DNA of 64,000 nt from NCBI RefSeq assembly GCF_041433555.1, contig NZ_JAPWBR010000003.1, positions 51,006 to 115,005 of the forward strand, read 5' to 3'. Within the stretch, counting starts at the first letter, position 1, and every line of letters starts with the position of its first letter. A program made the translations under genes and the position numbers. The notes below the pieces were generated by a model. It was not told the DNA's origin and searched no databases. It worked only from the letters and a program-made list of their open reading frames with translations. Source of the stretch: Granulicatella sp041433555 (GTDB lineage: Bacteria > Bacillota > Bacilli > Lactobacillales > Aerococcaceae). Below are positions 35,725 to 44,345 of the stretch, piece by piece.

Positions 35725-35761
35725 TGAGTTCTCCTTTCTTTGCGTTATGATCGCCATAAAA

Positions 35762-35799
35762 AAACCGCAACCTTACTCGAGAGTAAGATGTTGCGGTTT
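35762..35799 (-). terminator. Terminator of the ylxM-ffh operon
   Basis: Minus strand AAACCGCAA and TTGCGGTTT form the outer stem, with an inner TTACTC/GAGTAA stem, followed by seven T. Confidence 0.9.
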
Positions 35800-35822
35800 A
35801 AATTATTTTATAACGCTGTTTC

Positions 35823-37259
35823 CTAACGTTTTTTCTTTAATTTTTTCAATTTATTTTGTTTTTGACGGCGTGCGTATTGTTGCATACCGATTTGAGCGAG
35901 CTTGTTTCCACGTCCGCCCATGCCCATTTGGTTCATCATGCCTTCTAGGCCTTTCATATTCCCGTTGGACATTTGGTTCATCATCTTCTTAGATTCGTTG
36001 AACTGTTTAATTAAACGGTTCACCTCTGCTAAAGGACGAGCCGAACCTGCAGCAATACGTTTACGACGAGCTTGTGATAAGATATCTGGATTTTCACGCT
36101 CTTGTGGAGTCATTGATAAGACAATAGCTTTCATACGAGCTGTATCTTTAGGATCCACTTTTAAGTCGTTTAGACCAGCCATTTTATTTAACCCTGGAAT
36201 CATCTTCAAGATATCTTCTAGTGGTCCCATCTTATTCACTTGGTCTAATTGGTCGATAAAGTCATTAAAGTCAAAAGTGTTGGCTTTAATTTTATCTGCC
36301 ATCTCTTGCGCTTTTGCTTCATCGAAGTCTTGTTGCGCCTTCTCGATAAGGGTCATCATATCCCCCATACCAAGAATACGAGAAGCCATACGTTCTGGGT
36401 AGAAGATTTCGAAGTCTTCTAATTTTTCCCCACGACCTGTAAATTTAATTGGTTTTCCTGTAACAGAACGGATAGATAGAGCCGCACCACCACGAGTGTC
36501 CCCATCAAGTTTTGTAAGGATAACCCCTGAGATATCCAGACGTTCATTAAATGTTTGAGCTACGTTTACGGCATCTTGCCCTGTCATTGAGTCGACAACG
36601 AGTAAGATTTCGCTTGGATTTACGACTGCCTTGATGTTTTGTAATTCTTCCATCAAGTTTTCGTCAATATGCAAACGACCGGCCGTATCGATAATTACTA
36701 AGTCGCGACCATCGATTTTCGCTTTTTCAATCGCTTGTTTGGCGATTTCCACTGGGCTTACTTGATTTCCAAGTGAGAACACTGGAAAGTTTAATTGTTT
36801 CCCTAATGTTTGTAATTGGTCAATCGCGGCTGGACGGTACACGTCGGCAGCAACTAATAATGGACGTTTCTTTTCATGTTTTGCCATGAAGGAAGCTAAT
36901 TTACCAGCAGTCGTTGTTTTACCGGCCCCTTGTAGACCGACCATCATCACTACTGTTGGTGGTTTTGCTTCGAAACGGAACGGCGCTTGTTCGCCCCCCA
37001 TTAATTCTGTTAATTCTTCGTTAACGATTTTAACGACTTGTTGTGCTGGTGATAATGCTTCAAGCACATTAGCCCCTAATGCACGTTCGTTCACTTTACG
37101 CACGAAGTCTTTTACAACTTTGAAGTTAACGTCGGCTTCTAAAAGCGCAAGACGTACTTCACGCATCATTTGTTTTAAGTCAGCTTCCGTAATTTTTCCT
37201 TTTCGTGAAACGGAAGTCATCGCATTTTGCAGACGATCTGATAATCCTTCGAATGCCAT
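35823..37259 (-). CDS. ffh: Signal recognition particle protein Ffh
   Basis: This 478-residue SRP54 GTPase has the NG domain with P-loop GLQGAGKTTTAGKLA, VAADVYRPAAIDQL, DTAGRLHID and TKLDGDTRGGAAL. It is followed by a Met-rich M domain (MMNQMSNGNMKGLEGMMNQ) that binds signal sequences and 4.5S/6S RNA. A very basic C-terminal tail ends the protein. It delivers nascent membrane proteins to FtsY and the translocon; YidC (29615) acts downstream of it. Confidence 0.97.
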   Translation of the reverse strand: MAFEGLSDRLQNAMTSVSRKGKITEADLKQMMREVRLALLEADVNFKVVKDFVRKVNERALGANVLEALSPAQQVVKIVNEELTELMGGEQAPFRFEAKPPTVVMMVGLQGAGKTTTAGKLASFMAKHEKKRPLLVAADVYRPAAIDQLQTLGKQLNFPVFSLGNQVSPVEIAKQAIEKAKIDGRDLVIIDTAGRLHIDENLMEELQNIKAVVNPSEILLVVDSMTGQDAVNVAQTFNERLDISGVILTKLDGDTRGGAALSIRSVTGKPIKFTGRGEKLEDFEIFYPERMASRILGMGDMMTLIEKAQQDFDEAKAQEMADKIKANTFDFNDFIDQLDQVNKMGPLEDILKMIPGLNKMAGLNDLKVDPKDTARMKAIVLSMTPQERENPDILSQARRKRIAAGSARPLAEVNRLIKQFNESKKMMNQMSNGNMKGLEGMMNQMGMGGRGNKLAQIGMQQYARRQKQNKLKKLKKKR

Positions 37260-37276
37260 AATTTCACTCCTTGAGT

Positions 37277-37615
37277 TTATTTATTCATCTCTTGTAATTT
37301 TGAAACGATTGAAGCAAGCTGTGTTGCCTCAGGATAGTTCTTTTGAATCTCTTTTTCTAATTCATCATAGTGCTCTTGGCGTTTATAGAAATCAGCGACG
37401 AGATGTAATTTCTCTTCGTAGTTTTCTAATAACTTTGCCGAGCGGCGGATATTATCATATACTGCTTGACGGCTCACGTCAAATTCTTCGGCAATTTCAC
37501 CAAGCGAATAATCATCCCCATAATAGAGCTCCATATATTCGAGTTGTTTATCGGTTAAAAGGCTGCCATAGAACTCTACAAGCAAGTTCATTTGCGTTGT
37601 TTTTTCTAATTCCAT
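37277..37615 (-). CDS. ylxM: YlxM/p13-family DNA-binding protein
   Basis: This 112-residue helix-turn-helix protein has LTDKQLEYMELYYGDDYSLGEIAEEFDVSRQAVYDNIRRS, a sigma-70 region-4-like motif (written here as two overlapping family blocks). YlxM is always found just upstream of ffh in Firmicutes and is proposed to modulate SRP function. It is 17 bases from ffh and shares its promoter at 37646-37675. Confidence 0.93.
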   Translation of the reverse strand: MELEKTTQMNLLVEFYGSLLTDKQLEYMELYYGDDYSLGEIAEEFDVSRQAVYDNIRRSAKLLENYEEKLHLVADFYKRQEHYDELEKEIQKNYPEATQLASIVSKLQEMNK

Positions 37616-37645
37616 TCGTTGCCCTCCCTTAAACTCATATCCTTT

Positions 37646-37675
37646 ATTATAGCAAAATTAGGGTTATTACGCTAA
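37646..37675 (-). promoter_or_regulatory. Promoter of ylxM-ffh
   Basis: Minus strand TTAGCG, 18 bases, then TATAAT preceded by TGC (extended -10), 31 bases upstream of the ylxM start. Confidence 0.7.
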
Positions 37676-37683
37676 CAAAAAAC

Positions 37684-37735
37684 GGAGTAGAACTTCCACC
37701 AGAACTTGCATCATTCCAGTTTACTTTTCCACTCC
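37684..37735 (-). terminator. Terminator after the small membrane protein gene
   Basis: Minus strand GGAGTGGAA pairs with TTCTACTCC and is followed by G and TTTTTT. The interior of about 34 bases has further pairing potential. Confidence 0.7.
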
Positions 37736-37756
37736 AATAATAGAACTACATTCGAT

Positions 37757-38176
37757 TTATTTTGTTGTCACCCTTTTTACACAGAACATTCTACCAAACT
37801 GTATCAACAGTTGAAGAATACTCCATCCCATCATCAAAAGAACTAGTTTACTACAAATCCTAAAAGCTCCTTGTAAGAAAAGTGGAATGGTGCTCTCCAC
37901 AAATGCGTCGGTAATCATAATGATACTTGCAAAGATTTGGTAAAAAAGTAAAAGAAGGATTAAAGCTTCCCCTACTCCAATTAGCCAATCGTGTTGCTTG
38001 TTACTTCGTTGCACTATTCCAATCACCAACAGTCCATTTAAGGATAGAAAAAGTATTTGTACTCCTTCCTCAAAAAATACACCACTTTGATTATAGAAAT
38101 AGATTGAAAAAAGAAATTGAATCAATAAACAGATAAAAGACAAATACTGGTAGACCTTACTTAACGACTTCATCAT
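37757..38176 (-). CDS. Hypothetical membrane protein (about 4 TM segments)
   Basis: This 139-residue very hydrophobic protein has four likely membrane spans, at about residues 10-30, 38-55, 65-88 and 100-130. A basic C-terminus (FCVKRVTTK) follows. I do not recognise a family. It has its own promoter (38216-38244), a GGGGAA ribosome binding site and its own terminator, so it is a real single-gene unit. The gene is more AT-rich than its neighbours. Function unknown. Confidence 0.72.
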   Translation of the reverse strand: MMKSLSKVYQYLSFICLLIQFLFSIYFYNQSGVFFEEGVQILFLSLNGLLVIGIVQRSNKQHDWLIGVGEALILLLLFYQIFASIIMITDAFVESTIPLFLQGAFRICSKLVLLMMGWSILQLLIQFGRMFCVKRVTTK

Positions 38177-38215
38177 TAGCTCATTCCCCTTTCTATTAAG
38201 CTATTCACTAAGTAA

Positions 38216-38244
38216 ATTATATAAAACATAAAATCGATTTTTAA
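38216..38244 (-). promoter_or_regulatory. Promoter of the hypothetical membrane protein gene
   Basis: Minus strand TTAAAA, 17 bases, then TATAAT, 40 bases upstream of the start codon at 38176. Confidence 0.65.
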
Positions 38245-38267
38245 GTAAATGCACTCGAAATTTAAAC

Positions 38268-38804
38268 TTATACCAACCCAATAAGTGCTTCAATTTCCGC
38301 CAAAGTTTTCGCAAAATGAATTTGGCTTCTGTCTTCTGTACTCAGCAAGTTTGTCTCCACCATTTTATCGAAAAAGGCTTCTAAATGGTCGTAGTAGCCT
38401 TCCATATTATAGAAGATACAAATACCATTGGTTTGGCCTACACGTACCCAAGAAACGACCTCTGCGATTTCTTCGAGGGTACCAGGACCTCCAGGAAGCG
38501 AAATGTACACTTCACTGAGTGCGATCATCTGATTTTTACGCTCGGACATCGTATCGACAATATGAAGTTTCGTGATATCTTGTTTCGCAATTTCTCGGTC
38601 TACAAAGAACTGTGGCATCACGCCAATGACTTCGCCACCTTCATTCATCACGGCAGTCGCAACGACTCCCATGAGCCCTGTATTTCCACCACCATAGACA
38701 AGTGTGTGGTTGTGTTTTGCCATCCACTTCCCTAGTTCTTCTGTCTTTTTGTCAAATGCAGGGCAATTACTTTGGCTTGCCGCACAATAAACTGCAATAT
38801 TCAT
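38268..38804 (-). CDS. LOG-family (TIGR00730) nucleotide phosphoribohydrolase
   Basis: This 178-residue Rossmann-fold protein has YGGGNTGLMGVVATAV and the diagnostic LPGGPGTLEEIAEV (PGGxGTxxE). Family members cleave the N-glycosidic bond of nucleoside 5'-monophosphates; plant relatives make cytokinins. The bacterial substrate here is unknown. Common annotation as lysine decarboxylase is wrong for this family. A terminator lies between the upstream inositol-phosphatase gene and this gene. Confidence 0.9.
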   Translation of the reverse strand: MNIAVYCAASQSNCPAFDKKTEELGKWMAKHNHTLVYGGGNTGLMGVVATAVMNEGGEVIGVMPQFFVDREIAKQDITKLHIVDTMSERKNQMIALSEVYISLPGGPGTLEEIAEVVSWVRVGQTNGICIFYNMEGYYDHLEAFFDKMVETNLLSTEDRSQIHFAKTLAEIEALIGLV

Positions 38805-38824
38805 ACGTTCTCCTTTAAAAGAAA

Positions 38825-38848
38825 GAGGCGTAATCTCTTACGCCCCTC
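38825..38848 (-). terminator. Terminator after the inositol-phosphatase gene
   Basis: Minus strand GAGGGGCGTAA pairs with TTACGCCTC and is followed by TTTCTTTT. It may be partly leaky, since the LOG gene follows within 25 bases. Confidence 0.8.
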
Positions 38849-38857
38849 CACTCATTT

Positions 38858-39637
38858 TTATTTAAATGCTGCGATAATTTCGTCAGCAATATTTTTAGAA
38901 CAGATAACACCTGTTGTCTTTTTGTTAGGAACTAAGAAGTCCACTTCTTTTCCATCTACTGTACTGTAGTGTAATCCTAATTCTTTAGCGATAACCATAC
39001 CTGCTGCGATATCCCAAGGAGCAAGTAATGTAGAAACATATGCTACAGATTTTCCTAAGATTACTTGGATATGCTCGATTGAAGAAGCACCGTAAGTACG
39101 TGTAACCATTGCTTTACGGATCATTTCTGCTTCTTTTTCGTTGGCTTCTAATAACATAAATCCATTCACGTTAATTGAGCTATCGCCAATGCTGTGAATT
39201 TCAGGAGTTGAAAGACGACGGCCGTTGCAGTATGCACCGTAATCTTTAATACCGTACACGAAGCGATCACGCATCACATCGTAAATGTATCCTAAAAGAC
39301 CTACGCCATCTTTATATAAAGCAATCATAATACCGAAGTCTTCTTGACGTTTCACGAAGTTTAAAGTGCCATCGATTGGGTCGATTAACCAAACGTAACC
39401 GTCCATTGAAGTTAATTCGTCACCGAAACCTTCTTCTCCCATGATTTTATGTGTTGGGAATTGTTCGCGAATTTTAGCGATAAAGAATTGTTCGATTTCT
39501 TTATCCACGTTTGTTACTAAGTCGTTACGGCTTGTTTTTGTATCTACTTTTAATGGTTCACCAAAGCTGTGACGAATTTTTTGTCCAGCCTCCATAATCC
39601 AGTCATTTACTAATAGGTGTGTTGCTAATAAATCCAT
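38858..39637 (-). CDS. Inositol monophosphatase family protein
   Basis: This 259-residue Mg-dependent sugar phosphatase has the metal sites in MGEEGFGDE (Glu), WLIDPIDGTLNFVKR (two Asp) and APWDIAAGMVIAKELG (Asp). The family hydrolyses inositol phosphate, fructose bisphosphate or nucleotide 3'-phosphates (CysQ/pAp). With no inositol genes nearby, the natural substrate is open. Its start shares one base with the UPF0223 gene stop, an arrangement also known from B. subtilis yktA-yktC surroundings. Confidence 0.92.
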   Translation of the reverse strand: MDLLATHLLVNDWIMEAGQKIRHSFGEPLKVDTKTSRNDLVTNVDKEIEQFFIAKIREQFPTHKIMGEEGFGDELTSMDGYVWLIDPIDGTLNFVKRQEDFGIMIALYKDGVGLLGYIYDVMRDRFVYGIKDYGAYCNGRRLSTPEIHSIGDSSINVNGFMLLEANEKEAEMIRKAMVTRTYGASSIEHIQVILGKSVAYVSTLLAPWDIAAGMVIAKELGLHYSTVDGKEVDFLVPNKKTTGVICSKNIADEIIAAFK

Positions 39638-39918
39638 TATTTTTTCAATCCTTCCATACGAATAATTTTTGTTACGTTTTTACTTGCTTGGACTACACGA
39701 TAAAGGCTATATCCAGATGCTTCCTCGAATTCACGACCGAGTCTCTTCTCTTCACCGATACTACGGACTACCGTTTTAAATTCTTGGTAGGCTTTTTTAA
39801 AAGCTTCTACTTGGATTCCTTTTTCGTAAGCCTCTTCGACCGCATTCCAAAGTTTGATGACTTTATTCATCTCTTCATGCGACCATTCCAAATCAATTGG
39901 ATAACTATAATTGGCCAT
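39637..39918 (-). CDS. UPF0223 family protein (YktA-like)
   Basis: This 93-residue soluble helical protein has YPIDLEWSHEEMNKVIKLW and FKKAYQEFKTVVRSIGEEKR, then EFEEASGYSLYRVVQ, which match the UPF0223 pattern. Function is unknown. It is translationally coupled to the inositol-phosphatase gene. The ribosome binding site is GGTGGCGAG. Confidence 0.85.
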   Translation of the reverse strand: MANYSYPIDLEWSHEEMNKVIKLWNAVEEAYEKGIQVEAFKKAYQEFKTVVRSIGEEKRLGREFEEASGYSLYRVVQASKNVTKIIRMEGLKK

Positions 39919-40744
39919 CTCGCCACCTCACAATCATACCTATTTAGTATACACTTTTTCTGCAAGAGTTTCCATTTATGCATAACAAAAATTTCTTAAA
40001 AAAGAAGATGATTCCTGCGAATCCTTGCGGATTTTTTCATTGTCGTTGTAATGGGGCACCGGCTCAAGCCTTATGTCTTTCGCCTTTAAAGCCTCAAAGC
40101 AGGAGTAAGAAAAATATTTCTAACTCCTGCTAATTCGCATTTAATGCACTTTCCCATTACTATGACAATGAATCCGCCAGATTCTCCGTCATCATCTTCT
40201 TGGTGCTTTATATGAATGAACACAACTCTTCCAGAGTTTACTATATAGGTTGATTCCTCGAAAATTAGAGACGAGAGCTCAAATTTAATTACTGCTTTTC
40301 ATTTTAATTTGTTTAAAGCACTCTTCTAAATTAATTCGCTTCACTCTCTAACTCGAGAAGCACCGGTTCCTATCCCTTGGGCACAAATCCCAAAAGAAAA
40401 TCATTCATTTATGGATTACAGAGAATCCGTGGATTTTGTAGTTACAGTGACAGGAAGTGCATCAAAACGAGGGAGAAAGACAGAAATGCCATAGATACAT
40501 TGTATCTATGGCATTTCGTTTTCTTTCCCCCACAAAAGTTGAATAGGAATGAGATAGCTGTTTACAGCGAAACTCATTCCATTCAACCACTGTGCTAAGA
40601 GGGCGTAGGATTTTTAATCCATACGCCCTCTTTGAGGCTTTAAAGGTGAGAGACCTTGGGCTCGAACCGATGCCCCGTTATCGCTAATATGAAGATATCC
40701 GTAAGGATACATAGTAATCCATAAGAGTACTTTTAAGTACTGAA
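39919..40744. other. Long non-coding gap holding a fold-back element
   Basis: About 826 bases contain no gene I can support. The first 100 bases include the probable promoter area of the UPF0223 operon. The rest is dominated by the inverted-repeat element at 40020-40709 with several strong hairpins. The one frame of 73 codons on the plus strand (40377-40598) runs through hairpin arms and is not credible. Confidence 0.8.
40020..40709. repeat. Fold-back element with nested imperfect inverted repeats
   Basis: Outer arms at 40020-40099 and 40630-40709 are inverted copies, matching at about three of every four positions by eye. They end in a perfect CCTTTAAAGCCTCAAAG stretch. A second inverted pair lies at about 40142-40193 and 40411-40463, and a third at about 40253-40300 and 40318-40365. 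Inserted simple hairpins lie at 40099-40130, 40470-40531 (about 25-base stem), 40538-40587 and 40599-40631. The whole can fold back on itself about a centre near 40305. It encodes no protein and resembles a decayed MITE or a large structured RNA. I see no transposase. Confidence 0.8.
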
Positions 40745-41659
40745 TTATTTTCCTTCTTGGTATTCTTTTGCGATTTGCGCACCAAGCTTCGCGTTATTGT
40801 AAACAAGCTGAATGTTTGTCTTCAAGCTTTCCCCGCCTGTTAACTCAACGATTTTCGCTAATAAGAATGGTGTGCTGTCTTTTCCGTGAATTCCTTTTTC
40901 GTCCGCTTCACGAACCGCTTGATCGATAATGGCATCGATTTTTTCGTGTGGAATTTCATATTCTGCAGGAATTGGGTTTGTAACTAAGATACCGCCTTTA
41001 AGGCCTAGTAAATCAGAGTAACGAATCATTTCAGCTACTTCTTTTGCTGAGTCTACACGGCTGTTTAATTTATACTCGGAAGTACGAGTGTAGAATGCTG
41101 GTAAGTAGTCTGTTTGATAGCCTACAACAGGAACTCCTTTTGTTTCTAAATATTCAAGAGTACGTGGTAAATCAAGAATCGCTTTTGCACCAGCACAGAC
41201 AACTGTTACTGGAGTTTGTCCTAATTCATCTAAGTCTGCTGAGATATCCATTGTTTCTTCAACGCCACGGTGAACCCCACCGATACCGCCAGTTACGAAT
41301 ACTTTAATTCCAGCTAAGTGCGCACCAATCATTGTTGTAGCCACAGTAGTTGCTCCTAAAACACCTTTAGCAAACACTTCTGCTAAGTCACGGCGAGATA
41401 CTTTTGCGACTGGTTTTTCTTTCGCAAGACGTTCTAAGTCTGCTTCTTCTAAACCGATTTTGTATTTACCATCCATGATAGCGATAGTTGCTGGAATAGC
41501 GCCATTGTCGCGAATAATTTGTTCTACCGTTTTAGCCATTTCAACGTTTTGTGGATATGGCATTCCGTGTGAAATGATTGTTGATTCTAACGCAACGACT
41601 GGTAGGTTGTTGTCTAATGCGTGTTGCACTTCTTTACTGATTGATAATAATGGATTCAT
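40745..41659 (-). CDS. psuG: Pseudouridine-5'-phosphate glycosidase
   Basis: This 304-residue enzyme cleaves the C-C glycosidic bond of pseudouridine 5'-phosphate into uracil and ribose 5-phosphate. Motifs: VALESTIISHGMPYPQNVEMA, GLGATTV-like GVLGATTVATTM, FVTGGIGGVHRG and VVCAGAKAILDLPRTLE. Its start overlaps the psuK stop (ATGA). The pair forms a complete pseudouridine salvage module. Confidence 0.95.
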   Translation of the reverse strand: MNPLLSISKEVQHALDNNLPVVALESTIISHGMPYPQNVEMAKTVEQIIRDNGAIPATIAIMDGKYKIGLEEADLERLAKEKPVAKVSRRDLAEVFAKGVLGATTVATTMIGAHLAGIKVFVTGGIGGVHRGVEETMDISADLDELGQTPVTVVCAGAKAILDLPRTLEYLETKGVPVVGYQTDYLPAFYTRTSEYKLNSRVDSAKEVAEMIRYSDLLGLKGGILVTNPIPAEYEIPHEKIDAIIDQAVREADEKGIHGKDSTPFLLAKIVELTGGESLKTNIQLVYNNAKLGAQIAKEYQEGK

Positions 41660-42609
41660 GATAAACCTCTTTCCTTTAATTGTTGATATTCTTTTTCAAA
41701 TGACTTAGCGTTTAAGTCTTTTCGAACTGTTTCAATGGCTTGGACCGTATAGTACGAATTCGTTAATCCGTATCCAATCGACTCTTCCAAGCTTGCTCCT
41801 TTAAGAGCCCCGTAAAGCACTCCAGAAGAAAATGAATCTCCTGCTCCTGTCACGTCACAGACATGCTCTGCTTTTATTGGTGTAAAAGTTTTTACGACTC
41901 CTGTAGCATCTGCAAAGACACCACATTTCGTCCCTTTTGTAATGACGATATTTTCAACGCCATCCTTCTGCCACAAATTAGCTAGTTCCGAAAGCGTGTG
42001 TTCTCCGTACCTCGTCCTGGACTCATCTGCATTGACGACAATCCAAGTCACTCCTTGTAAATCGTCTGGGATTCGTTTCATCTTCGGTCCACTCACTGGA
42101 ATAATGGCCAGTGGAATCTTCTCAAGACTTGTTAACTGAATGAGCGCTTGTAATGTTTCTTGCGGAAGATTCAGATCCGCAATGACTAGTGCTGCTTGTT
42201 TCACCGCTTCTTCGTGCGAAATAAGCCAGTCAGGCGTCATTTCCTCACAAATGGTCATATCGGCTAAAGCTAGACACATATCTCCTTGGAGGTCCAAAAT
42301 CGCTGTATAATTCGACGTTGTTTTTCCTTTTAATCGGTCTACAAGTGAAAAATCGATAATGCCTTCAGTCTCTTTTTCAAGCCAAGTAAAACTTTCGTCA
42401 TCGCCTGCAACTGACAACATCTTGACAGGTACGCCTAGACGTCCCAGATTTTCGGCAATGTTTCTTGAAACACCACCAGCACTCAGCGACGAGACCACTG
42501 GATTACTCGTCTCAAGCACGAGATTTTCGAGCAATTGAACTTTCTTATCCACGTTCATTCCGCCGATACAAAGTACATAGGAATCTTTAAAATTCTTCTC
42601 TTCTGACAT
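41656..42609 (-). CDS. psuK: PfkB-family pseudouridine kinase
   Basis: This 317-residue ribokinase-fold enzyme has GGMNVDKKVQL, SAGGVSRNIAENLGRLGV (substrate loop) and CDVTGAGDSFSSGVLYG with the catalytic Asp of GAGD. Coupling to psuG assigns it to pseudouridine phosphorylation. The pair would recycle pseudouridine from RNA turnover. Ribosome binding site GGGGGATG; promoter at 42691-42720. The leader between them can form a hairpin with GAATGAAGG. Confidence 0.9.
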   Translation of the reverse strand: MSEEKNFKDSYVLCIGGMNVDKKVQLLENLVLETSNPVVSSLSAGGVSRNIAENLGRLGVPVKMLSVAGDDESFTWLEKETEGIIDFSLVDRLKGKTTSNYTAILDLQGDMCLALADMTICEEMTPDWLISHEEAVKQAALVIADLNLPQETLQALIQLTSLEKIPLAIIPVSGPKMKRIPDDLQGVTWIVVNADESRTRYGEHTLSELANLWQKDGVENIVITKGTKCGVFADATGVVKTFTPIKAEHVCDVTGAGDSFSSGVLYGALKGASLEESIGYGLTNSYYTVQAIETVRKDLNAKSFEKEYQQLKERGLS

Positions 42610-42690
42610 GAAACATCCCCCTTCGTTTACAAAAAGGTTCGATGAATGGAGGTTGATGAAGCCTTTCCTTCATTCGGTCTTATACGCTTC

Positions 42691-42720
42691 ATTATACGCG
42701 ATAACCCCTACTCCAATCAA
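42691..42720 (-). promoter_or_regulatory. Promoter of psuK-psuG
   Basis: Minus strand TTGATT, 18 bases, then TATAAT. The 80-base leader includes GAATGAAGG facing CCTCCATTC, a near-perfect inverted repeat that could be an operator. Confidence 0.72.
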
Positions 42721-42820
42721 GATATCCAGGAGAAAACCACAAATATTTCAAAATTCATTCAGATAATTGTTCGGATTTAAAACATAAACAATAACATCTT
42801 TCCTTTGATTAAAACAAAAA

Positions 42821-42842
42821 AGGACTCGAAAACTCGAGTCCT
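42821..42842 (-). terminator. Terminator of the PDH operon
   Basis: Minus strand AGGACTCGAG and CTCGAGTCCT around a TTTT loop form a nine- to ten-base stem, followed by TTTTTTG. Confidence 0.9.
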
Positions 42843-42860
42843 CTGTCGTATTCTTTAGAA

Positions 42861-44267
42861 TTATACGTGAATTGGCATACCTAATGCTAATTCAGCAGTA
42901 TCCATAACTACTTCTGATAATGATGGATGTGAGTGGATTGTTAATGCGATATCTTCCGCATTCATTCCAGCTTCAACTGCTAAACCTAATTCAGCAATAA
43001 TGTCTGAAGCGTTCACGCCGGCAACTTGTGCACCAACGATTACGTTATCTTCTTTAGTAGTGATTAAACGAACGAAACCTTCTGTAGCGTTCAATGATAA
43101 TGCACGACCATTTCCTGATAATGGGAATTTAGAAGCTTTTACTTGTAAACCAGCATCTTTAGCTTGTTGTTGAGTGTAACCAACTGAAGCTAATTCTGGA
43201 TCAGTGAAGGCAACAGATGGCATTGCACGGTAGTCAACAGCAACTGCTTTACCTGAGATTGCTTCTGCAGCGATTTTTCCTTCGTAGCTTGCTTTGTGAG
43301 CTAAAGCTGGTCCAGGAACGATATCACCGATTGCAAAGATTGATTTAACGTTTGTACGTCCTTGGTTGTCAACTTTCACTAAACCACGTTCAGTCATTTC
43401 AACACCAGCAACGTCTAAACCTAATTCATCAGTGTTAGGACGGCGACCTACAGCAACCATTACGTAGTCAGCTTCAACAGCTTCTTCTTTGCCGTCAACT
43501 GTGTACTTAACAGTTACGCTATCACCATTGTCAACAGCTTCTTTAGCCATTGCGTTTGTTACGATAGTAACACCTTTTTTAGCCATGTTATCTTCAACAA
43601 GTTTAACCATGTCTTTGTCAAACATTGAAAGAATGCTTGGAGCACCTTCAAGGATTGTCACTTCTGAACCTAAGTTAGCGTATGCTGAACCTAATTCTGA
43701 ACCGATAACTCCACCACCGATAACAACTAATTTTTTAGGAACTTCTTTAAGACCTAAACCACCTGTTGAATCGATAACGCGTCCGCCAAATTTGAAACCT
43801 TTGATTTCGATTGGACGGCTACCAGTAGCTACGATAGCGTGGTTGAATGAGTATGTTTGAGCGCTGTCTTCAGTAACAACACGTAAAGTGTGTTCGTCTA
43901 CTAAGAAAGCTTCTCCACGAATGATTTCAACTTTGTTTTTCTTTAATAAGTACTCAACACCAGCAGTTAATTTCTTAACAACTTGGTTATCTTTCCATTC
44001 TTGAGTTTTAGCGAAGTCTAAAACAACTTCTTTAGCAGTCACACCAAATACTTCTGAGTGTTGTGCTTCTTGGTAATGATGTCCAGCAGCAATCAATGCT
44101 TTAGAAGGAATACATCCAACGTTTAAGCAGACACCACCAATATATTCTTTCTCGATAATTGCAACTTTTTGACCTTCTTGTGCTGCACGAATAGCTGCAA
44201 CATATCCACCAGGGCCGGCACCGATTACGACTGTATCTAGTTCAATAGCGAAATCGCCTACTACCAT
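42861..44267 (-). CDS. lpdA: Dihydrolipoamide dehydrogenase (PDH E3)
   Basis: This flavoprotein reoxidises dihydrolipoyl groups on E2 using NAD. It has the FAD-binding VIGAGPGGYVAAIRAA, the redox-active disulfide GGVCLNVGCIPSKAL, the NAD-binding VVIGGGVIGSELGSAYANLG, and the C-terminal HSHPSLSEV with the catalytic His. The frame includes a GTG at 44276, but the ATG at 44267 has AGAGG at proper spacing and gives 468 aa. Unlike some streptococcal E3 enzymes it has no lipoyl domain of its own. Confidence 0.96.
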   Translation of the reverse strand: MVVGDFAIELDTVVIGAGPGGYVAAIRAAQEGQKVAIIEKEYIGGVCLNVGCIPSKALIAAGHHYQEAQHSEVFGVTAKEVVLDFAKTQEWKDNQVVKKLTAGVEYLLKKNKVEIIRGEAFLVDEHTLRVVTEDSAQTYSFNHAIVATGSRPIEIKGFKFGGRVIDSTGGLGLKEVPKKLVVIGGGVIGSELGSAYANLGSEVTILEGAPSILSMFDKDMVKLVEDNMAKKGVTIVTNAMAKEAVDNGDSVTVKYTVDGKEEAVEADYVMVAVGRRPNTDELGLDVAGVEMTERGLVKVDNQGRTNVKSIFAIGDIVPGPALAHKASYEGKIAAEAISGKAVAVDYRAMPSVAFTDPELASVGYTQQQAKDAGLQVKASKFPLSGNGRALSLNATEGFVRLITTKEDNVIVGAQVAGVNASDIIAELGLAVEAGMNAEDIALTIHSHPSLSEVVMDTAELALGMPIHV

Positions 44268-44296
44268 TTTTTTCACCTCTTAAAAGTTTTCAAATA

Positions 44297-44331
44297 AGGA
44301 ACCGACGTAAACACGTGTCTACGTCGTTCCT
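44297..44331 (-). other. Intergenic hairpin between E2 and E3 genes
   Basis: AGGAACGACGTA and TACGTCGGTTCCT form a strong stem on the minus strand with no adjacent T-run. It may be a processing or stability element inside the PDH message. Confidence 0.6.
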
Positions 44332-44345
44332 AACAGTTTAATGAA

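Noticed and set aside
37757..38176. Toxin/antitoxin or bacteriocin-immunity role for the small membrane protein
   Set aside because: No partner gene or leader peptide lies next to it. The size alone is not evidence.
40630..40709. tRNA-like T-arm (minus strand GGTTCGAGCCC) in the fold-back element
   Set aside because: Only a B-box-like string is present. I find no acceptor stem, D-arm or anticodon arm at the right distances, and the stretch pairs with the opposite arm of the element instead.
42610..42690. Riboswitch in the psuK leader
   Set aside because: There is one small hairpin but no conserved core of any riboswitch I know, and the leader is only about 80 bases.
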